From Rhizomys pruinosus (taxonomy: Eukaryota; Chordata; Mammalia; Rodentia; Spalacidae): a stretch of 64,000 bases of DNA. The position numbers were made by a program, and so were the translations under genes. Below are positions 10,531 through 20,437 of this stretch, one piece after another (position 1 is the stretch's first letter; each line of letters starts with the position of its first letter). Location: positions 1,469,471 through 1,533,470 of the forward strand of contig VZQC01008059.1 in the NCBI GenBank assembly GCA_009823505.1. The letters are read 5' to 3'. The notes below the pieces were generated by a model. That model saw only the letters and a list, made by a program, of their open reading frames with translations. It was not told the DNA's origin and did no database searches.

Positions 10531-10764
10531 AAATTTCTCAGAACTCATAGTAAAAAGATACAAGACTATTAAGAAAAAGGGAGATACAAATATATCACAA
10601 ATAATTGTAAAATTTATGAAACATGTTGCATTGAATCCAAATGGGATTTGCAGAACACTAGATATCCAGAACAACTCTATAGAAAAGAGGTGACAACTGC
10701 TGTTTGCTCTGTTGCATGCATTTCCTAACTGTGCTCTTTAAAGGAGCTCTTGTATCTATCTGTC

Positions 10765-10995
10765 TTACATGGGAGTAATGTAAGGCACAGAGAAGTTAGG
10801 TAACTCACCCAAGATCACACTAGTGCATGTTGCAATAGAAATATAACTCAAGACAGACTGGTGTTAGACTCTCTTGACTTACTTCATTATATTGTCACTA
10901 TCTACAATGAGTATTCCATTATCTGTAAAATACAATGGAAATTACAAGTATCTTGTACTTCAAATTGTTGTGAGAATGAACTGAAACGAGTTGCT
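10765..10995. mobile_element. Two MIR SINE fragments in opposite orientation
   Basis: GGCACAGAGAAGTTAGGTAA followed by CACCCAAGATCACAC is the antisense MIR core (to ~10,880). CCATTATCTGTAAAATACAA followed by TTGTTGTGAGAATGAACTG is a sense MIR 3' half (~10,890-10,995). Both are old mammalian repeats. Confidence 0.6.
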
Positions 10996-12109
10996 CTGTT
11001 CGAGTACCCAGACTCTCTTGAAAGAGCACAGATTCAATGCATTGGTTATCTTTCCTGTTTTACATAAGATGAGAAGGATCAGTTTTGTAATATTGCACCA
11101 GGGTAATGGGCCATACATTTTTGTAATTATTTCCCTAATGTACATACATAACATTTATTTCTCAAGGGCATGGGATCCAAAGCTTTAAAGTCAGAGACAA
11201 CTATGAGGTTGTACAGATAAACATGTTAGAGATCTCAGGGCTAATAAATACTTATAACCAAGTGATCAAAAGGCATAGTCCTTAAAAACTAAGGATATTT
11301 AATCAAAATAAAGACATGTAAGTTTTGTGAATAAAAATTAAAAGAAGAAAACCCAGTTGTGAGTAAACTTTTATAAGTCAGGAAAAATAAGCTTATTTAC
11401 AAAAAAATGAAAATTTGATAAAAATATGAGAATATAGACACTATAAAATTGAAACAAATAGAGGAATAATAATGATAATAAAAAAATCAATGACTGATGC
11501 TTCTAACAGCAGTGTGTTAAGGAATGAGTGTGAGTCTCAGGAACCCCTTCCTCCCTGCACCTGAGACCTGAGCTCACATATGCTTTGACCTGGATGTGAA
11601 ATAAAGTTTGAACTTGGGCTGTGCTTGGATTTATAATACCTGTAAATGGGTCTTCAGTACAGTAAAACTGACTTCTAACATTATAGATGACCAGAAAGCT
11701 ATCGAAGCCTCAGGAGGGAAGAAGGATTGGAGGATGTAGTTAAAATAATCAGCTTGAGAGCCAAGAGATGATGGTCCATCTGTCTTCTCATATCTCCCCT
11801 GTCTTGTCTTTTATCTCTCAAGTCACTGCCTCTCAAATTGTCTTTTTTTTTTTCATAGAGAGGCCAGAAAATAGTTAACTACATCACTGGGACTCTGTCA
11901 AATTGAAGGGCAAGGTAGACTGAAATGGTAGCTATAAGGTCTCCTGTAACACATGCTTTACAAATCAGAGGGAAGCATATGCAGAAGGTAGACTCCATGT
12001 CAAAACTGAAAGAGAGTGAAGAACAGGTAGGCTCTGCACAAACCAGGCCCTGTGGTCAACAAGTCCTTGGCTGGTTTGGGGTTGATTAGAATGGAGGTAA
12101 TATATTGTG
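10996..12109. other. No recognisable feature
   Basis: AT-rich DNA with small open frames that show no family resemblance. I see no SINE or LTR ends. Confidence 0.4.
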
Positions 12110-12119
12110 AGTAGAAATT

Positions 12120-12174
<55 letters not shown>

Positions 12175-12197
12175 TCTTTCTCTCTCCTCTCTCTCCC
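12120..12197 (+). repeat. (CT)n microsatellite
   Basis: About 50 bases of nearly pure CT, followed by impure CT-rich sequence leading into a B1. Confidence 0.9.
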
Positions 12198-12345
12198 TTT
12201 GAGAAAGGGTCTCCCTGTAGCCACAGCTGGCCTGGAACTTATTATGTAGACTAGGTCATCTGGATCTCATTGAGATCTGCCTGCCTCTGTGTCTGCCTCC
12301 CAAGTACTGGGATTTGGGATTAAGAGTTGCACCACCATGTTCAAT
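12198..12345 (-). mobile_element. B1 SINE
   Basis: Antisense B1: GAGAAAGGGTCTCCCTGTAG, then CAGCTGGCCTGGAACTTATT and GCCTCCCAAGTACTGGGA. The (CT)n run lies where its A/T tail would be. Confidence 0.75.
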
Positions 12346-12357
12346 TTGAGTGGCAAT

Positions 12358-12582
12358 TTCTTTTTTAATATTTTATTTATTATAGTTATATGATTGGATT
12401 GCCTGCATGTGTTTAAGTATACTCGTGTCACACAATGCCCATGGCAGTCAGAAGAGGGCATCGGATCCCCTGGAACTGGAGTTAAGGACAGTTGCTAACC
12501 ACCTTGTGGGTGCTGGAATCAAACCTGGGACCTCTGAAAGAGCAGCCAGTGCTCTTAATCACTGAACTATCTCTCCAGCCTC
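12358..12582 (-). mobile_element. Older B2 SINE
   Basis: Antisense B2 with ATCTCTCCAGCC at the right end. It has one copy only of the CTGGAACTGGAGTT block and many substitutions. Confidence 0.8.
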
Positions 12583-14476
12583 ATTAACACCACCTATCTG
12601 CTCCACCTTTCCCAGCCTCCAGGGAATGTTGCACAAACTATTGGTTTCCTGTGGCAGCTATCTAGCTAGTTAAGACCAGTGTTAAACTGAGCAAGGTAGG
12701 AAAATTAAATACAATGATAAGCTCAAAAAAAAGCTCACCTTTGAATGGTAATAAAGTCTCGGGAATATACTGGAACGTGGACTATAATACCCCCAGAAAA
12801 ATGCCATGCAGTTTGTGATTGAATCCAGTCCTTTGTAGTTGGTGGCGGACTGAAGCTGATGCCCCAAAGAACTCTTGACACAAGGGAGGAGCAGTGGGAC
12901 TTACAAAGCCTAAAATCATGATTGCGTCATGCCAGAGGCAGAGCCGATAGCCACAGTCACATCATATCGTCATTGTGACACCAGACCAGGAGGAAGTCAG
13001 TTAACGAGGAGGTTTTCAGTTAACACTGAAACAACTTGGTTTAGAGAAACCAAGTTTCTCAGATTTGCAGAGACAATGGGCTTCAGGTAGATGCAACTAT
13101 ATTTGGGTCAGAGGACCTGCTACATGGATAATTATGTTTCCTAAGATTGTAGAAACAATGTATCTCCTGAAGCTACAGGTGCAGCCTTCACCCTCCTTTC
13201 TGGCTGGCTGGCTGAAGTAGGAATAGCTAGGCAGTAAAGGATAAAGCAAAATCAGCTAGAACAAAATGGAGTCGGTTCTGCCATTTCAGGACTCCAAAAC
13301 TTTCTTGTACTTAACCAGGGTAGCAGGTAGGTACTGAGAGTATCTTTCCTGAACTTGTCAGATACTCCCGTGAGCACCAGAATTCATCCAGCCATGATCC
13401 TAGGCCCACATAGAGTATCCACCTCCTCCCTACTCCTTAGGAACAGTATTCAGAATTATTTTCCTCTGGACAAATAGCAATTTTCACATCATAGTGTGGA
13501 AGAGGCAAATGGGGGGTAGATAGGTAAAGCTGTCTTTTCTTTGTTTTTGTTTCAGGTGCTGTTCCAACCCTGTGATTTCCTATTTGTAATTTACTTGGTT
13601 ATTGCTGTTCAGAGCAAGAGAATTGTTGGCTGTGTGTGTCTTATGTGCCCAGTGAGACAGAAGTATTTTGAGAGCTCCTCTATTTTCTCTCTAATGGTTA
13701 GTAGAGGGAACACTGAACACACACCTAAAGAGTCAAGTTGAATTCCTCTGCCTGTGATTATGACTTCAATGAGATGTCCTTTCTAGAGGAAGGAAATAGT
13801 CAGTGGGCTTTGCAGCCTAGGATATTAGCAGGCATCACTAACAGAAACAATGATTTGGTAAAAGACACTGTTTTAAAATAGTAAAAACTTAATGTATTTT
13901 AGTTACACATCAAAAATGTTCAAAAGCAGGTGCTTTTAGGAAAAATCCAATTTATAGCTTTTTAAAGTGTTAGGAGTATTAATAACTAAGAATTGATAAG
14001 AGGAGGGAATGGGGAAGAGGAAGGGACAAGGTCAAGTAGGAATAACAGGGAAAGCAGGCAGTAAAGGTAGGAAAATTAACAGACTATAGAATATGTACAG
14101 ATAATGAAAACGCTAACCGTAAAGTCCCATTCAGGGTTAAGCTAAGATAAAGCAATTAAATAATTGAAATATCAAAGCTATACTATAATTTGCAACCTGA
14201 TAACTAGGAAGATTTATGCTTGTTTCCAGCATTTATTTGTATACAAAGACACTTTTGATGTGCTGTGAAATGTGTATCTATCCTCAGAATAAAGTATTCT
14301 TTGTGCAAATAAGCTTAAAAATTAAGTATATCAAAATCATGTTTGAAGGAAAAAGAAGTAGGAACCAAAAGAAAAAGTTCAACGCCAGGGAAAATGTAAG
14401 AAGTGGGTCCAGTGTGTGCTGATGGGAGTTTTATGAGGCAAATAAATCAATGAACCTCAGAAATGTTTAGTCATTT
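12583..14476. other. No recognisable gene
   Basis: Apparently unique sequence. A short CTGG-rich patch (TGGCTGGCTGGCTG near 13,200) is the only simple-repeat signal. The 66-codon frame at 13,541-13,741 has no recognisable features. Confidence 0.4.
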
Positions 14477-14493
14477 TCATATACGCAATTTTA

Positions 14494-14651
14494 TTTTTAA
14501 TTTTTTTGGTCTTTTTGAGACAGGGTATCTTTGTAGCCCCAGCTGTCCTGGAACTCACTCTGTAGACCAGGCTGGCCTTGAACTCACAAAGATCGACCTG
14601 CCTCTGCCTCCCGAGTGCTAGGATTAAAGGCGTGTGCCACCAGGCCCGGCT
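14494..14651 (-). mobile_element. B1 SINE
   Basis: Full-length antisense B1 flanked by a 17-bp duplication TCATATACGCAATTTTA (14,477-14,493) and TCATATATGCAATTTTA (14,652-14,668), one mismatch. Confidence 0.92.
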
Positions 14652-15004
14652 TCATATATGCAATTTTAAGAGCCATGTCCTACTTTAGAAAAATGTGGAA
14701 AACACAGCAATGAAAAAAAGAAGAAAAGAGTTAAAATGTATGATTGTTCCAACCATTAACTTTCTGTTGCTCTACTTAGCATTGAACATGTGTATTTAAA
14801 AGTAGGCTTCTACTGGTGAGGCCACATGTTGGTCCAACACATGCCAGCCCTGAGTCTCATCTCCAACATCACAAACTCAACCAAACAAAAGTAAGATCTT
14901 ATTGTAAGAAAAATAAATCCTGATTTATTTTTGTCACAGGTAGAATGTTAAATATTGCCCTTAATCACTAAATACTAATCTAAATATAATTTAATTATAT
15001 TTTG

Positions 15005-15990
15005 TCAATATTATTTAATTTTTGTTGAGTTTTGTGTATATCATACAGAATATCTCAATGAACTTTAATCACCTTTATACAACCTTCCCCATTAGCGCCT
15101 TTCCACAGCCTCCCCAGCCACTGGGATTCATACCCTTTGTCATTTGTGCCAAGACCCATTGTGTCATGTTAGTGTGCCCAGATGTTCCTCAGTGTAAGTT
15201 TATCCACTGAGGTCTAGTCGGCCGATTCAGAGTCCCTTGCTTTAAGAAGATCAACTCTTCCTCACCCAATAATAATCTTCTGCCAATAGTTCTGCTAAAA
15301 TTGGGACCTGCTTGCTTATTTCCACAGTTTTATGCTGGGTTTTGTTTGCTTGAGTTTTCATGGGTCTTGGGCATGCTGACACCACTGCTATAGGTTCACA
15401 TGAACAGGGTCCCCAGAGCTTGTATGATTCTACTTCCATATGGTCATGCACCTCCTCCCTGGCTCTTACAATCTTTCTGCCCCCTTTTCCACAATGGTTC
15501 CTGAGCCCTGGGTGAGTGAAACTTAATGTAGGAGTCCTGTCCCAGTACTCAAACTTTGCAGACTCCTAATCTCCACGCTTTGGCTGTTTGTGTCCTTTTC
15601 GGTTCCTGGCCCCCCGTTGCATAAGGGAGCTTCATTAGAGTCCTCTTTAATTTCTTGTTCTATGTGTCATGAGCCTTAAGGTGTAGAGGCTGCATTATAG
15701 ATGTGCCACTTAGGCTTGGGAAATTCTCAAACAATGCCTGTGTGTGAATAGTTGTGGAACTCTGTAATAATATCCATCTGGTGCAAAAGAAGCTTCTTTT
15801 CATGAGTGTGACTGGGATAATTGAACATAAGGATTTGCTGCTAGCATCCACAAATGAGGAGAACATGGGTCATTTTTTTTTTGACTCTGTGTTATTTCAT
15901 TTAACATAACAGTTTCTAGTTCCATCCATTTATTTGCAAATTTCATCTTTCCTTACTACTGCCAATATTCTTATAAATTAGATTTTAGTT
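15005..15990 (-). mobile_element. LINE-1 3' end (ORF2 terminus plus 3' UTR)
   Basis: Read on the minus strand, the right part (15,880-15,990) gives the ORF2 C-terminal phrase KWMELE.VML.EITQS. The ~850 bp to its left is the L1 3' UTR, including antisense matches to GGGACTCCT...TTAAAC and AAGATTGTAAGAG. It is a 5'-truncated insertion. Confidence 0.75.
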
Positions 15991-16975
15991 CAATCACTTT
16001 TTATTTATGAATTTAAGAAATAACCTCATATTTTCTGTTTTCTTTGATGATTGATTTTCTGAGGGGTTATTTTTGGAATACACCAGAATATTGTAGATTC
16101 AAAGGGCAGAAACTTATAGAAATCTTTGTTACCCACATTCAAATGATATTCTGTTTGTACTAATTTCTTAGGCCAGCTGTAATGCACACGGACAGGTAGT
16201 CTCACTCTCTTCATCATTAAGCCTTGATCCTAGCATCCTTCCATAGCTGCTCTGGGAGAGGTTAGCTCTTGGTAGGACTGTTCTTGGAGACAACTTAACC
16301 TCTTGCAGTACAGGAGGAGGCTGAGCCGATGGAAACTGCTGAGAAGGAAGTGGAGTCTACTTAAATGTATATATACTTGAGTGTTGCAAACAGTTTAGTT
16401 TAGAAACTGGAACTCAGAAGAACAAGTACCACCTATCTTGTGCCTCAGACAGCAGGGAATGGAACAGTGTCACCTGCTGAGTGGATCCAGAGGCAGGGAC
16501 CGTCAGGAAGGCAGAGGAAGTAGAGAGGAAGGAAGAGCAAACTCTGATGCCACTTAGCAGCTCAGGGGCATCATGCGAGTGCTGCTGGACAGGAGATAGT
16601 TCTTAGTACCTTAGTCTGGCAGGCATGTAAGCGTTTGGTTAGTGGAAACTAATTCCTGTCATCTTGCTGGTAGAAAGAATTGAAGCCACCAGTAGGAATT
16701 TCTGACATGGAGGACACTGATGCATAAATAAGCTATCGCTTACCATACCTTCAAATTGACTACAGCAAAGCATTTATTTTGGAAAAAATATGTCTTTTTT
16801 TTAACTTAAGTAAACTCCTTTCACAGAACAAATAACTGCATGTTCACAGATATCACTCAGATGCAGCGGGTATGGGAGATTCCTAACAAAGCAACTGTCA
16901 TGAACGAACTCAGAATCAGTAATATTGAGAGACTTAGAGCAGAACACTCAAGCTAGTAGTTTTATTAAAACTTGG
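15991..16975. other. No recognisable feature
   Basis: No gene, SINE or LTR signal seen. Short frames only. Confidence 0.4.
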
Positions 16976-17215
16976 GGCTGGAGAGATTGTCTAGCAGTTA
17001 AGAGCACCAACTGCTCTTGCAAAGGACCCGGGTTCGATCCCCAGCACCCACATGGCGGCTAAGAACCATCTGTGACTCCAATTCCAGGAGAACTCCAGTT
17101 CCAGGGGAATCCGAGACCCTCTTCTGACCTCTGCGACATTGCACGTCACGGGTGCACAAACCTACATGCAGACAGTACATTCATACACATACAAAAATAA
17201 GTAAAATTAAATTTT
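16976..17215 (+). mobile_element. B2 SINE (17-bp duplication subtype)
   Basis: Sense B2 with an intact RNA polymerase III B-box-like GGTTCGATCCC near 17,031-17,041, the doubled CTCCAATTCCAGGAGAA / CTCCAGTTCCAGGGGAA block and an A-rich tail. Confidence 0.88.
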
Positions 17216-17397
17216 TTAAAAAGAACTGCCAATTCAAAAAAAATTATTCAAGAAGTTCAAGAAAATGAGTGTAGATATCATTTGGGCACATAATGCAAAA
17301 ATATCAAATGTGAAGTTTGAGAAAGAAAATATGATGCTTTCCATTTTAGTTGACTGACAGCTTCTCACCCCTCCCCTGTTGCCACCTAAAATCTTTA

Positions 17398-17572
17398 TTA
17401 TTTATTTATTTATTTTATTTTTTTTTTTTTTGGTCTTTTCGAGACAGGGTCTCCCTGTAGTCCCAGCTGTCCTGGAATTTACTCTGTAGACCAGGCTGGC
17501 CTTGAACTCACAAAGATCCGCCTGCCTCTGCCTCCCAAGTGCTAGGATTAAAGGCGTGCGCCACCATACCCA
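17398..17572 (-). mobile_element. B1 SINE inserted at the OR10Q1 stop codon
   Basis: Antisense B1 on the plus strand, so in the same sense as OR10Q1. A perfect 17-bp target-site duplication GCCACCTAAAATCTTTA flanks it at 17,381-17,397 and 17,573-17,589. The right copy contains the three bases of the OR10Q1 stop codon. Confidence 0.95.
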
Positions 17573-17586
17573 GCCACCTAAAATCT

Positions 17587-18546
17587 TTAAGCGGTGTCTG
17601 AGGCTGCTCTGTGGAAGATGGCGCTCCTCAGAGCACCTTTGACATCCTTGTTCCTAAGGGTGTAAATTAAAGGGTTGAGTAATGGGGTAACGAAGGTGTA
17701 GACCAGGGCAATTTGGCGGTCCTCGTCCTCTGAGGTGCTGGAGCGAGGCCTCAGGTAAACCAGGCTGCAGCAGCCATACTGCAGCAGGACCACGGTGAGG
17801 TGGGAGGAGCAGGTGGAGAAGGCCCTCTGGCGGCCCTCAGCAGAGCGCATGCGCAAGATGGTGGCCGCTATGAATACATAAGAGATGCAAATCAGCAAGA
17901 AGGGAACTGTCAGCACCAGGATGCCAACAACATAGAGGACTGCCTGTTGTACATGGGTATCAGCACAAGCCAGGCGCAGAACTGGGGGCACATCGCAAAG
18001 GAAGTGATTGATTTCTTGGTGATGCCCACAGAAGGGCAAGGTGAAAATTAAGGCACTGAGCTGCAGGGAGAGGAAGAGGGCCAGGCTCACAGAGCCCAGC
18101 AGCATCTGGACGCACAGCTTCTGGGTCATGATGACACTGTAGTGCAGCGGGTGGCAGATGGCCACATAGCGATCATAGGCCATGATTGCCAAGAGAAAGC
18201 AGTCAGAACTTCCAAGAGTGACAAAGAGGAACATTTGTATGCCACAGCCAGCCAGGGGAATGGGCTTCTGGGCCCCGAAGATGTTGGAAAGCATCAAGGG
18301 CACCACATCCGTGGTGTAGCAGATTTCCAGGAGTGATAGGTTGCACAGGAAGAAATACATGGGTGTGCGCAGAGAGCTGTGTGTGCACACTACCCAGATG
18401 ATGGCGGCGTTGCCAGAGAGGATCATCAAGTAGAGGAGGAGGAAGAGGAGGAAGAGAAGCACCTGGAATTCAGGGACAGTGGTGAACATTCGGAACACAA
18501 ACTCAGGGGACCCAGATTGATTGAGGACGGGCTTCCCGGTCACCAT
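17587..18546 (-). CDS. OR10Q1: Olfactory receptor family 10 subfamily Q member 1
   Basis: A 319-residue odorant receptor, a class II seven-helix GPCR expected in olfactory sensory neuron cilia and coupling to the olfactory G protein. Visible marks: N-glycosylation site NQS at 9-11; GN of TM1 at 45-46; TPMYFFLCNLS at 61-71; [12 protein letters not shown] at 122-133 ending TM3; cysteines 101 and 184 for the conserved disulfide; SY in TM5 at 222-223; RAFSTCSSHL at 241-250; [12 protein letters not shown] at 288-299. Length equals that of human OR10Q1, and the family signature LRPRSSTSEDED (265-276) also fits, from memory. The ATG at 18,546 is chosen because a 3' splice site lies 8 bases upstream and the pseudogene copy starts at the same residue. 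Nothing is broken. A B1 sits immediately after the stop. Confidence 0.95.
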   Translation of the reverse strand: MVTGKPVLNQSGSPEFVFRMFTTVPEFQVLLFLLFLLLYLMILSGNAAIIWVVCTHSSLRTPMYFFLCNLSLLEICYTTDVVPLMLSNIFGAQKPIPLAGCGIQMFLFVTLGSSDCFLLAIMAYDRYVAICHPLHYSVIMTQKLCVQMLLGSVSLALFLSLQLSALIFTLPFCGHHQEINHFLCDVPPVLRLACADTHVQQAVLYVVGILVLTVPFLLICISYVFIAATILRMRSAEGRQRAFSTCSSHLTVVLLQYGCCSLVYLRPRSSTSEDEDRQIALVYTFVTPLLNPLIYTLRNKDVKGALRSAIFHRAASDTA

Positions 18547-18554
18547 GTCTTCTG

Positions 18555-18569
18555 CTGAAAGAACAGGAG
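18555..18569 (-). promoter_or_regulatory. Predicted 3' splice site upstream of OR10Q1 start
   Basis: On the minus strand CTCCTGTTCTTTCAG ends 8 bases before the ATG. OR genes usually splice a non-coding 5' exon onto one coding exon, so this is the likely acceptor. It is a prediction; no branch point or donor was located. Confidence 0.6.
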
Positions 18570-18989
18570 GTGCTGAGCCTTCACTAGTTGAGTTGCTTCA
18601 CTGTCCGTGTACAGTAACTACATCAGAGTTTTAATTTGTCATTTCCTGTTTAATATTCGGGTTTCAGCCACCATGCTGGGGAGTGGTTTCCCAGTGACAA
18701 GTCTGGCCTATTTTTAGTTAGAAATCTTCATAAATGATGGAGATGCTTACCTCTGAACTAGTTCTCAGTGACAAAGCATGGAGATGATTCTGGTGCAATA
18801 TATTTAAAAATATTTTTACACATTTAGCTGACAAGAGCATTTTGTATATCTGTGAGAAATTACATTTTGTATGCATACGATTATAAACGTACAGTAGTGG
18901 GTACTTTTATAGCTATGTAAAAGGAGGCATTATACATATGTTTGTATACATTCTTATCATACAGAGCAGCACACAAAGCCTTGATAGAG

Positions 18990-19142
18990 ATAGACCTTGA
19001 ATTTTTTTTTTTTTTTTTGGAGGCAGGGTCTCCCTGTAGCTCCAGCTATCCTGGAACTCACTATGTAGACTGGGCTGGCCTTGAACTCACAGAGATGTGA
19101 CTGCCTCTGCTGGGATTAAAGGCATACACCGCCATGCTCAGC
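18990..19142 (-). mobile_element. B1 SINE
   Basis: T-run followed by GGCAGGGTCTCCCTGTAGCT and the rest of an antisense B1. The inner GCCTCCCAAGTG part is shortened. GACCTTGA and GATCTTGAC flank it. Confidence 0.82.
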
Positions 19143-19159
19143 AGATCTTGACTACTTTT

Positions 19160-19399
19160 TTAAATTTATTTTATTTAATTATTTATTTATTTGAATGTAC
19201 TGTCTGCATGTAGGTTTGTGCACCCATGTCGTGCAATGCTGCGGAGGTCAGAAGAGGGTGTCGGATTCCCCTGGAATTGGAGTTCTCCTGGAATTGGAGT
19301 TACAGACGGTTCTCAACTGCCAAGTGGGTGCTGGGGATTGAACCCGGGTCCTCTGCAAGAGCAGTCAGCACTCTTAACCGCTAGGCCATCTCTCCAGCC
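19160..19399 (-). mobile_element. B2 SINE (17-bp duplication subtype)
   Basis: Antisense B2 with near-matching flanks GATCTTGACTACTTTTT (about 19,144) and GATTTTGACTACTTTTT (about 19,401). It inserted right beside the B1 before it. Confidence 0.9.
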
Positions 19400-19525
19400 C
19401 AGATTTTGACTACTTTTTACAAATAAAATATGACTATTTATGGGAAAGGATAAGTTATACTACAGACATTTGAAAAGCAATATGGAAACATTACTGTAGA
19501 AGCTTCCTACAATATATGCATATAT

Positions 19526-19705
19526 AAAAGTTAAGAGCACCCACATAGGGGCTAAGAACTGTCTTTAACTCCAGTTCCAGGGGAATCCCACACCCTCTTC
19601 TGACCTCTGCAGCATTGCACGACACGGGTGCACTTACCTACATGCAGACAGTATACTCATACGCATAAAATAATAAATAAATTTTTTTTAATCTAAAAAA
19701 AAGTT
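19526..19705 (+). mobile_element. B2 SINE with shortened head
   Basis: GTTAAGAGCACCCACATAGG joins the head directly to the mid-body, so most of the B box region is missing. The body and AATAAATAAAT tail follow. No 17-bp duplication. Confidence 0.75.
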
Positions 19706-20095
19706 ATTTAAATGGAGTTACCCTATAACATGAGACAATGCCTCCCCAAGACACCACTGGCTATCAAATAAAAGGCCCACTGCCAGGCATGGGTTATCTC
19801 CTTTTGAACTGTTGTTGGTCAGTGGTGTCCTACAAATTCATCCAAACATTACAGACCACTGCCTTTTTTCCTGTCTGTCCACCAGAGCTTGGTGGTGAAT
19901 CCATGTTCTTGAGGACACCACACACCTGAGTCACAGGACATGGAGAAACTGAGCTGGGAGCAGCCTGGAAGCTTCCTTTCTGTTGGATAGTTTTGACAGT
20001 GCTGCAAAGATCTACACATGCTATCAGGGAGAAAAGTCATCATGAGTCTACCCAGCTGTGGATGCTGCAAGCTACAGTAATAACTGGCCTGGCCA

Positions 20096-20312
20096 GACAT
20101 GCCGGATGGTGCAACAGTGGCCGACAAAGAGCACCTGCAGCTCTTACAGAGAACAGGGATTCAATTCCCAGCAACCACATTGGAGCTAACAACCATCCAT
20201 AACTCCAGTTCCAAGGGATCCGATGCCCTCTTCTGACCTCCACAGGAATTCACAACACCGTGTACTTACATACAGGCAGGGAGAACAGTCATACACATAA
20301 AATAAAATATTT
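20096..20312 (+). mobile_element. Older B2 SINE
   Basis: A degenerate head (GATGGTGCAACAGTGG) is followed by GATTCAATTCCCAGCAACCA, CTCCAGTTCCAAGGGATCC and an AAATAAAATA tail. Confidence 0.75.
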
Positions 20313-20389
20313 TTAAAATTGTGCAAATTAGTGTATTTCTTTCCAAAAGTAACTATCAAAGGCTTTCGAAACATCTTAATGTGTGTGTG

Positions 20390-20390
<1 letters not shown>

Positions 20391-20434
<44 letters not shown>
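20391..20434 (+). repeat. (GA)n microsatellite
   Basis: About 42 bases of uninterrupted GA after TGTGTGTGAAT. Confidence 0.95.

Positions 20435-20437
<3 letters not shown>

Noticed and set aside
12000..12224. Frame with long ER-dipeptide repeats (also at 20,321, 25,021 and 46,625)
   Set aside because: These are translations of (CT)n/(GA)n microsatellites.
14820..14895. ID/B4-like SINE (TGGTGAGGCCACATGTTGGT)
   Set aside because: The resemblance is too weak over ~70 bases to call.
16976..17050. tRNA-like genes suggested by A- and B-box motifs
   Set aside because: The motifs belong to B2 heads. No complete cloverleaf with a free anticodon arm outside SINEs was found.
17800..18336. Plus-strand open frames (about 83 and 64 codons)
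   Set aside because: Antisense to OR10Q1; no independent support.
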